Origin: a candidate division FCPU426 bacterium
GTDB taxonomy: Bacteria > Oederibacteriota > JAAXVQ01 > JAUVAV01
Direction of reading: 5' to 3'
Assembly: GCA_030619365.1 (NCBI GenBank)
Contig: JAUXBQ010000121.1
Coordinates: forward strand, 1 to 7,900
Length of the DNA: 7,900 bases
The position numbers and the translations under genes are program-made. Shown in pieces: positions 6,101-7,900 of the stretch. The notes under the pieces are model-generated. The model was not told where the DNA came from. It saw only the letters and a program-made list of their open reading frames with translations, and ran no database searches. Position 1 is the stretch's first letter. Each line of letters starts with the position of its first letter.

Positions 6101-7898
6101 TTTGCAATACTCGTATGGGAGACTGCGATCCATTGACTTCCGGAGCCGGATCAGGAGTGGGGGCGGGGGTTATTTCAAACACCTGGGTTTTATAAAGATT
6201 GTAGATTTGCTCACGATTTGCATCTATGTATTTCAAAGGCAATAGGCTATCCAAATCAATCGTTATTTTTTTGTTATTGTTATTGGTTATTTCGACCCTA
6301 GGTTTTTTGGGGCTGGCATCTATCTTGCGGTTGAATTGCACAGGCAGCTTTATGTCATCGTTGTTTACACACGCCTGCGAATCCGTGGTTTTATTGAACT
6401 GTGGAGTATTATTGATTTTTGTCCATGTTCCGTCCAAAGCGTTTCGGAACATATCATTTTTAACCTGCTTGACAATCATCCGCTCAACCGCGACGTCCTT
6501 GGTCTTGTCAACTTTGATGTCATATTCTTTTTTAAATATCTTGGTGCCGTTGACATTTTTAGCCACAATTATTATTTTGCCGTTTTCCAATTCTTCTTCT
6601 GTAAGGTCCTGTATTTTATGAATACTATTGCTTCTGCCGGTCCCCTCCGCATTCCAGGGATCATCTTTGTCCCAATCTGCATAAAGAAGGATATCCAGAC
6701 CGCAAGGTACTTTTGGGCTATCTCTTTGATCTATAGGATATAACACTTGGTAATATCCTGTTTTATCCCAGGTTTTCGAATAGTATGTGCCTATGCCTGT
6801 TATTGAATTATAACCTGATTCAATACTTGTATTTATTGGAGACCCGGGCGTATACGGTTTTGTGGCAAGATTTGTTGGCACTCCACCAAAACTAAATTGC
6901 TGTATCAGATGTGCATCATTTTCTTCTTTATAGTATATTTTTACCTCTTCTAGATCAGACTGACCTTCTGTAACAGGATCACCATAGGAATCAATGAAGA
7001 CCCTTAAAAAAAGACTTTGAGGGTCTTCCGGAAAAACGGTCATGTTATTTCTTTGCCGTTCGTGATATTTCCCATTTCTGATTTTGTCCCCTAATAACCG
7101 AATGTCATATTCTGTTTCCCGGTGGGGAATGTTATACATAGGGTTTAAATTAACACCAAATCCCGAGTCTATATGCAAATGTACCGGGTATTCTTTGCCA
7201 TCTAATACCCAAGTAACAACTCCGTTTATAGTTTTTTTCTCCCAGCCACCGGAATTCCCGACCGCACCGATCCAATGGTGGGTTAATAAATTTAGTATAT
7301 TTCTTGTAACCGCATCCTTTCCAGTTCCCTTTTGTTTAACAAATGAATCGGCATCAGTTGGATAACGCACCTTTTTATTTGGTACTGATCCAATAATATA
7401 ATCAACGATCCTGTTTTCTTTGTCTTCCCATACAATTATCACATTATTATTGTTAGTCTCATCTTTTTTAAATGAAAAAGCAGGATCAGTATTATTATTG
7501 TTATTAGCATCAATAAAAAGATAGTTATTAGTACCGTTATATGTAATCCCTTTAACAATATAGGGAATACTTCCTTTATATACATAGTCATTATTAAACA
7601 AATGCAGGTAGCGATATTGCCGTTTTTTATCATCAGACTCGATAGTAACATAAATTAAATTAGAATCCTCTGATTGAGCAACTTGAAGCACCTTACAATT
7701 TTCCAATGTCTTTGCGCCACGACCTTCAGGAATAGGCAAATCTATTGCTTTGTGATAATTAGGCGTGCTCCCCAATAACCTCGGACCAAAATCATCTGTA
7801 AATCTTGTGCTTATTGTTTCAATCGGGAAGACCCTGCCAGCGCAGAGGATCAATGTTAAATTTATCAGAAATTGTATCCTAAGCAGTTGTCGAATCAT
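1..7898 (-). CDS. Giant secreted multidomain protein: M23 peptidase, degenerate lipase-like domain and Ig-like repeats (3' partial)
   Basis: One uninterrupted minus-strand frame of 2632 codons starts at the ATG at 7898-7896 and runs off the left edge without a stop. The start is chosen because a signal peptide follows at once (MIRQLLRIQFLINLTLILCA). Only two bases precede it, so neither a ribosome binding site nor an upstream in-frame start can be judged. Order of parts: signal peptide, M23/LytM metallopeptidase domain, beta-rich modules, Gly/Leu-rich segment, lipase-like domain lacking the nucleophile serine, long helical region, hydrophobic segment, then Ig-like modules to the edge. Seen: motifs and open frame. 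Known: M23 domains cut peptidoglycan peptide bridges, and Ig-like trains act as stalks or adhesive modules of exported proteins. Inferred: an extracellular or envelope-anchored protein acting on cell walls or surfaces. The exact role and the C-terminal anchor or effector are unknown. I recognise domains, not a named gene. Confidence 0.93.
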   Translation of the reverse strand, partial: MIRQLLRIQFLINLTLILCAGRVFPIETISTRFTDDFGPRLLGSTPNYHKAIDLPIPEGRGAKTLENCKVLQVAQSEDSNLIYVTIESDDKKRQYRYLHLFNNDYVYKGSIPYIVKGITYNGTNNYLFIDANNNNNTDPAFSFKKDETNNNNVIIVWEDKENRIVDYIIGSVPNKKVRYPTDADSFVKQKGTGKDAVTRNILNLLTHHWIGAVGNSGGWEKKTINGVVTWVLDGKEYPVHLHIDSGFGVNLNPMYNIPHRETEYDIRLLGDKIRNGKYHERQRNNMTVFPEDPQSLFLRVFIDSYGDPVTEGQSDLEEVKIYYKEENDAHLIQQFSFGGVPTNLATKPYTPGSPINTSIESGYNSITGIGTYYSKTWDKTGYYQVLYPIDQRDSPKVPCGLDILLYADWDKDDPWNAEGTGRSNSIHKIQDLTEEELENGKIIIVAKNVNGTKIFKKEYDIKVDKTKDVAVERMIVKQVKNDMFRNALDGTWTKINNTPQFNKTTDSQACVNNDDIKLPVQFNRKIDASPKKPRVEITNNNNKKITIDLDSLLPLKYIDANREQIYNLYKTQVFEITPAPTPDPAPEVNGSQSPIRVLQREKKEIPYFTWGKTINIGSLGFVDGEQIEIILTAQRDDNDKNASGGESLPNGEDKTYGRYKLTVDLKKPTITTLEVIRSSNNNDDNGISNNTTVETNETQYLLGNRKYKFKFEIDEKHINPEMPPMVEVKNTDGSISVKANAVQETDDNIEDDKTKWSAELDFSGLSGKVDLLAPTITFMDAAGNEEIQNYTKTVQFSDEKTQTTANPESSIECSPATQFMSINVTDSLSHLFRLHVRLVQNSQPLKTWYFKYIKTGPGSPDFINLREEGQPVEDVEVNPDQRLIFKWNAEDEQGDHVYGNVNIEIYAENAYGNGTSDNTHSFSVNPHETTHENNPTAETSQNIQVNSDTSNLNFMLPSLFSLGGIEFGGLRNLFGSLSGLGGIFDGLGEISGGIDFRMGNIFGEQKWGSIDLQLDSIKKQIDNYVRTQSEKVTLMAWGEAGHLAKKYLQENTPIDKIAKLVTIGTPVRGVNSLPMATQSYALNLLFSPVVPWLEKLGLNEMLTNLENQWGDYGPDLSFLSFLRQSNRNDLVINPLNIIGLALGRFDYAANFQSGSGFMKDLNRFDTEDIGIPTASVVTRLWPDMGGIQVGIVAAFAALGASGQYTSVRLFDLQSKTYNNINEEVAEILTSKLEEELERSVFKPIKNKITEVLENAERELMFDMWVKDAVKQEVRKRMEDLLAQTGTGFLAYDQVVSQAVDEFVEKYITSPTADAADWFKKPIKDLKDQMNQGSINDLNDFLQHPLQNDVGKVIQDAFGEQTKDKVSGLIANQISNWIPTAQIENDFDALIAVIDNIQNNITTVVNNQKNAIIVEIPATRDVDQLYTALDKQIEKLFIPLEDLRKMPIRWVNSEVDRLLREKIQIPLRREVKSFILTNLPDLNQLISWIPPLNVTIPGGLPGAIIVGALAYLATDYVINTDGVTEGSPLALSRLMGLNQDTPQTVEKQVEVKGWHFSGPNASEDIARLISTERPKIFGLEVNGKPLQDCVVAPRSHPGIGLYMLTKDNQVQDIGRISIEKPYVGMRGIIQDSNVAFCKLKVAFNYEPFWDVPVTQDGIFQLYTSSARPINLLEGINTVVMIAENKYGGVARQVFQINLDMMPIQIAPDYPSYEAFIKEKRPVMSAIIYNTDINNSIPEGNITVTMQKISEDTAEEIDTEILSVTPEKLTFRLDSQEADLSNGYYTILLKAKDEVDKESQSAWGFYFDDEAPTVDIKMTDNLEFTHTDPDAPENLKVRYEIEDNLSPLLSNTRITIQQVPGNIVVYSEFMQTRSKGSTLLNWDYKTNTDSFPVPMLVSEGNYELVIETEDLAGNPGSQVKPFKIDLTPPVIDSGLALLKMDLSQTPITDKQITNDFNGFYVKYRVNGDCSVRFVMYNETKRLSYTSAQRAYAENRRVVDVDDNNDPVYETNADNYFAWDLTNPFMNIPDGEYTLMLIPKDDAGNVGAMVSIDHIIVDRKPPQVTDFYVQPYVLGGDTGQVNLYYTISQEDDIPEFQGDPVNVEVKVVKKDDLGTVRTYDPEDVLTDPLVKVETHSVLFDGIGEQTSLPVPMGRYAYVITATDSHGSRVTKYADFIKDGVAPHISYPDDSDEKLYNTVVIRGIAKDPIRTNQSKFREYRLYYQAGQALVPETLDSLSAWETVGVEVPVINRKSETEKYVSLRAVDNNGVLGYWHTQTLGDGQYTLLLVALEQDTMDASGQSIAGTFMLDTAYVLVDKGVLDPQDPDYDPNAKNPMITLQFANPPPTHDFTLVPELPIPFDLTLQDVNQADISLTIFDQNNYQVNHQTQLNVNDREVDAHPPFETVIPINQDSASCGIYVWQDQDAWHLRINGDGDSNTWNAYRFAGILKTDGLCKVTNLVFDRDNEEGITYQTSDCISFECLADSLDHAESGLNGFDFTTTGEWVSFDLYNNGDPLTEEHAGWINIAGQIETSGNVVTKYFIKPKQQFTWDGKDPYDAMVPNGPYTFVLTAVGHNNRGYAQAAQSIQLTSPLILIQADVEPDEFSPLAGLESGNEALTSSSLRFALSKDALVSVD
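126..296 (-). other. FlgD-type Ig-like module end
   Basis: Residues 2535-2591 contain TKYFIKPKQQFTWDGKDPYD (2535-2554) and VPNGPYTFVLTAVGHNNRGY (2557-2576). The order W-D-G-K-D, V-P-N-G-x-Y-T, V-L-T-A-V-G is the canonical FlgD Ig-like ending, where the module normally provides a spacer or binding surface on exported proteins. The start of this module probably includes the preceding GWINIAGQIETSGNV stretch. Confidence 0.75.
351..686 (-). other. Cysteine-containing beta module
   Basis: Residues 2405-2516 include CGIYVWQDQDAWHLRINGDG (2412-2431), YRFAGILKTDGLCKVTNLVF (2439-2458), CISFEC (2473-2478) and GLNGFDFTTTGEWVSFDLYN (2489-2508). The pattern 'gIyvw.....WhLR..G.G....f.G.i.tdG' and 'GldGfdFt..g..v.FdL' looks like a discrete beta-sandwich module; I cannot name its family. 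Four cysteines (2412, 2451, 2473, 2478) within 67 residues stand out in an otherwise Cys-poor protein and could form two disulfides, consistent with an exported location. Confidence 0.5.
963..1343 (-). other. Repeat module with 'GIAKD...YRLYY...LGDGQYTLLL' pattern
   Basis: Residues 2186-2312. VVIRGIAKD (2195-2203), FREYRLYYQAG (2212-2222), a long loop, LGYWHTQTLGDGQYTLLLVA (2267-2286) and FMLDTAYVLVD (2303-2313). This matches a module seen in very large exported proteins, with consensus roughly 'v.I.GtA.d..F..Y.l.y....W ... l..W.T..l.dG.YtLrL.a.d'. Residues 2313-2404 after it (DPQDPDYDPNAKNP and following) form another beta-rich stretch without a family I can name. Function is structural by analogy. 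Confidence 0.6.
1365..1727 (-). other. Ig-like module D
   Basis: Residues 2058-2178. After the Pro-Pro boundary come VTDFYVQPYVLGGD (2061-2074), VNLYYTISQEDDIPEF (2078-2093), VNVEVKVVKKDDLGTVRTY (2098-2116), VLFDGIGEQTSLPVPMGRYA (2134-2153) and YVITATDSHGS (2154-2164), ending in FIKDGVAP (2172-2179). The 'FDG....vP.GrYaY.itAtD..Gs' ending is of FlgD type. Confidence 0.7.
1728..2120 (-). other. Ig-like module C (FlgD type)
   Basis: Residues 1927-2057. The module holds YVKYRVNGDCSVRFVMYNET (1958-1977), an acidic turn VDVDDNNDP (1996-2004), and YFAWDLTNPFMNIPDGEYTL (2013-2032) followed by MLIPKDDAGNVG (2033-2044), closing with IIVDRKPP (2052-2059). The W-D...P-D-G-E-Y-T...D-D-A-G-N order is the FlgD Ig-like ending. 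The Asp-rich turn could bind calcium, but that is speculation. Confidence 0.75.
2121..2471 (-). other. Ig-like module B
   Basis: Residues 1810-1926. Strands VRYEIEDNLSP (1835-1845) and LLNWDYKTNTD (1877-1887) lead to VSEGNYELVIETEDLAGNPG (1895-1914) and the closing FKIDLTPP (1920-1927). The 'EGNYEL...DLAGN...DLTPP' ending is a classic bacterial Ig-like/FlgD-type signature. Confidence 0.75.
2472..2771 (-). other. Ig-like module A
   Basis: Residues 1710-1809. The pattern is KEKRPVMSAIIYNTDINN (1717-1733), a Thr/Val strand (ITVTMQKI), PEKLTFRLD (1764-1772), LSNGYYTILLKAKDEVDKES (1778-1797) and a terminal WGFYFDDEAP (1801-1810). The 'NGYYTILLKAKD' strand and the terminal Asp-Asp-Glu-Ala-Pro boundary are typical of tandem bacterial Ig-like repeats on exported proteins. 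Confidence 0.65.
2799..3263 (-). other. Ig-like module(s), glucodextranase B-like pattern
   Basis: Residues 1546-1700. The second part matches a frequent bacterial Ig-like pattern: GIIQDSNVAFCKLKV (1626-1640), VTQDGIFQLYTSSARPI (1652-1668), LLEGINTVVMIAENKYGG (1670-1687) and a closing strand VFQINLD (1692-1698), that is 'dsn..v.kv.v..', 'dG.F', 'L.eG.NtI.v.A.n..G'. The first part (KGWHFSGPNASEDIARLIST, 1551-1570, and IFGLEVNGKPL, 1575-1585) is less clear. Likely structural or adhesive, with no catalytic motif. Confidence 0.6.
3348..3416 (-). other. Hydrophobic segment, possible membrane-associated helix
   Basis: Residues 1495-1517 contain Gly/Pro-rich IPGGLPG followed by AIIVGALAYLA, then TDYVI. 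It is one of the most hydrophobic stretches after the signal peptide; another is VGIVAAFAALGASG (1189-1202). The core without charge is only about 20 residues, so a single membrane helix is possible but burial in a folded domain is equally plausible. Confidence 0.45.
3459..4253 (-). other. Long charged, predicted helical region
   Basis: Residues about 1216-1480 lack the strand-and-turn pattern of the rest. They are rich in Glu, Lys, Asp, Gln, Leu, Ile and Val with i, i+3/i+4 hydrophobic spacing, for example EEVAEILTSKLEEELERSV (1222-1240), IKNKITEVLENAERELMF (1244-1261) and VDQLYTALDKQIEKLFIPLE (1421-1440). A string of amphipathic helices or coiled coil is likely. It joins the lipase-like domain to a hydrophobic segment. 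No enzyme motif is seen. It could be a membrane- or lipid-contacting helical domain, or a spacer. Confidence 0.6.
4353..4874 (-). other. Degenerate alpha/beta-hydrolase (lipase/PGAP1-like) domain lacking the nucleophile serine
   Basis: Residues about 1009-1182 read like the second half of a lipase. SIKKQIDNYVRTQSEKVTLM (1016-1035) resembles the helix and strand before the nucleophile elbow; AWGEAGHLAKKYL (1036-1048) lines up with GHSMGGLVARYYL; and KLVTIGTPVRGVNSL (1059-1073) resembles the LVTLGTPHxGS motif that follows. GSGFMKDLN (1154-1162) and IPTASVVTRL (1171-1180) resemble the later FLxxLN and strand segments. The GxSxG elbow is AxGxA here, so the catalytic Ser is Gly1038. No HG oxyanion motif was found before it and no convincing catalytic His after it. 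Inferred to be a catalytically dead hydrolase fold kept for binding or structure. The alignment is by eye, not by profile search. Confidence 0.65.
4890..5051 (-). other. Gly/Leu-rich segment before the lipase-like domain
   Basis: Residues 950-1003 are rich in Gly, Leu, Phe, Ser and Ile with a loose LFxxLxGLGGIF-like periodicity, such as LFSLGGIEFGGL (959-970) and LFGSLSGLGGIFDGLG (973-988). In an intact lipase this place would hold the first beta strands and the oxyanion HG motif, which I cannot find. It may be an interfacial amphipathic segment or a degraded half-domain; the function is unknown. The bases here are GC-rich: 5'-adjacent sequence at 4921-4980 has 40 G or C in 60 by hand count. 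Confidence 0.5.
6135..6170 (-). other. Pro/Ala/Asp-rich linker
   Basis: Residues 577-588 read TPAPTPDPAPEV, a typical flexible or extended inter-domain linker. It separates the segment ending in YKTQVFEI from a new beta-rich module beginning near residue 593. It supports a modular extracellular protein. Confidence 0.7.
6273..6284 (-). repeat. Short AAT/AAC tract coding four Asn
   Basis: Residues 539-542 are a run of four Asn coded by alternating AAT and AAC, in a Lys/Asn-rich loop between beta-type strands. A further three-Asn run followed by two Asp lies at residues 680-684 (about 5847-5861). Together with the tracts in the peptidase insertion, all such runs of three or more found fall in the AT-rich 5' part of the gene. 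Confidence 0.7.
7140..7805 (-). other. M23/LytM-type metallopeptidase domain with large internal insertion
   Basis: Residues 32-253 carry the hallmarks of the M23 fold. FGPR (37-40) is followed by the metal motif HxxxD as HKAID (His49, Asp53), by YLHL (His99), by IGAVGNSGG (210-218) and by VHLHI (His240, His242), ending in LNP (251-253). In the family His49, Asp53 and the second His of HxH bind zinc, and the other two histidines assist catalysis, so activity on peptidoglycan cross-bridges is plausible. Odd points: YLHL and HLH are 141 residues apart, where family members usually have about 35-50, and the extra stretch (about 117-207) contains two Asn runs. The usual Gly-Thr-Pro after the HxxxD motif reads EGRGA. 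The motif match is strong; catalytic activity is inference. Confidence 0.85.
7443..7505 (-). repeat. Two in-frame AAT/AAC trinucleotide tracts coding Asn runs
   Basis: Positions 7491-7505 code five Asn in a row (residues 132-136), and 7443-7454 code four (149-152). Codons are mainly AAT with single AAC interruptions. Both tracts lie in the insertion inside the peptidase domain, between the YLHL and HLH motifs. They are short and imperfect, so they may be only compositional, but triplet slippage here would change length without breaking the frame. Confidence 0.8.
7836..7898 (-). other. N-terminal signal peptide of the giant protein
   Basis: Residues 1-21 show a short basic n-region (Arg3, Arg7), a hydrophobic core of Leu, Ile and Phe, and a small-residue end (LCAG) fit for signal peptidase I. 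A cysteine is present at residue 19, but the preceding residues (LIL) do not make a good lipobox, so a lipoprotein is less likely. This supports Sec export and supports the chosen start codon. The exact cleavage point is uncertain. Confidence 0.75.
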
Positions 7899-7900
7899 AA

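Larger units (their letters stand above)
5124..7139 (-). other. Beta-rich, partly Ig-like region following the peptidase domain
   Basis: Residues 254-925 alternate short hydrophobic strands with Asn/Asp/Lys-rich turns. Parts look like bacterial Ig-like modules: KEYDIKVD (457-464) and YKLTVDLKKPTI (659-670) resemble module ends followed by the next module, MDAAGNEE (779-786) resembles the common DxAGN turn, and FKWNAEDEQG (885-894) with NIEIYAENAYGN (902-913) resembles a FlgD-type module end. The segment 254-460, with TWDKTGYYQVLYPID (376-390), may be a module packing against the peptidase domain; I do not recognise it as a family. Likely a spacer or binding stalk. Module borders are approximate and no catalytic motif was seen. 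Confidence 0.55.

Noticed and set aside
5347..7365. Smaller plus-strand frames in the AT-rich part (for example 5670-5960, 6226-6621, 6336-6743, 7084-7365)
   Set aside because: They overlap the coding minus strand entirely, have hydrophobic or biased translations expected from antisense of Asn/Lys/Asp-rich codons, and overlap each other.
7443..7505. Possible CRISPR-like or tandem repeat array
   Set aside because: Only short AAT/AAC triplet tracts that stay in frame; no repeat-spacer structure.
7439..7651. Minus-strand frame of 70 residues with hydrophobic Ile/Leu-rich translation
   Set aside because: It is an out-of-frame reading of the AAT/AAC-rich peptidase insertion; the apparent membrane segments come from base composition.
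7836..7898. Lipoprotein signal peptide with Cys19
   Set aside because: The residues before the Cys (Leu-Ile-Leu) lack the small residue expected just before a lipobox cysteine, so a signal peptidase I site is preferred.

Overview
The whole window lies inside one giant protein-coding gene on the minus strand. From an ATG at 7898 the frame stays open for 2632 codons to the window edge, with no stop and no frameshift. The gene is 3'-truncated here, so the full protein is longer. No second gene, RNA gene, mobile element or CRISPR array could be supported. Only two bases lie upstream of the start, so promoter and ribosome binding site are outside the window.

Layout from the N-terminus (right edge) leftwards: a signal peptide (residues 1 to about 21); an M23/LytM-type metallopeptidase domain (about 32-253) with all expected metal-site residues and a roughly 100-residue Asn-rich insertion; beta-rich, partly Ig-like modules (254-925) with a Pro-rich linker; a Gly/Leu-rich segment (950-1003); a segment that reads like the second half of an alpha/beta-hydrolase lipase whose nucleophile serine is replaced (about 1009-1182); a long charged helical region (about 1216-1480); a hydrophobic segment (1495-1517); and then a train of Ig-like modules to the edge (1546-2632), several of FlgD type. 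The last of these is cut by the window end.

The likely picture is an exported, very large modular bacterial surface or secreted protein. An N-terminal peptidoglycan-hydrolase-like domain would be carried on a long stalk of Ig-like modules, with a probably inactive lipase-like domain in the middle. Function is inferred from domains only. The part most likely to reveal the biological role, the C-terminus, is not in the window.

The organism cannot be named. Architecture and signal peptide indicate a bacterium. Base composition is uneven: the part coding residues 1 to about 900 is AT-rich with AAT/AAC tracts, and the rest is GC-rich. Such giant Ig-repeat proteins are common in environmental, often uncultivated Gram-negative lineages, but that placement is a guess.
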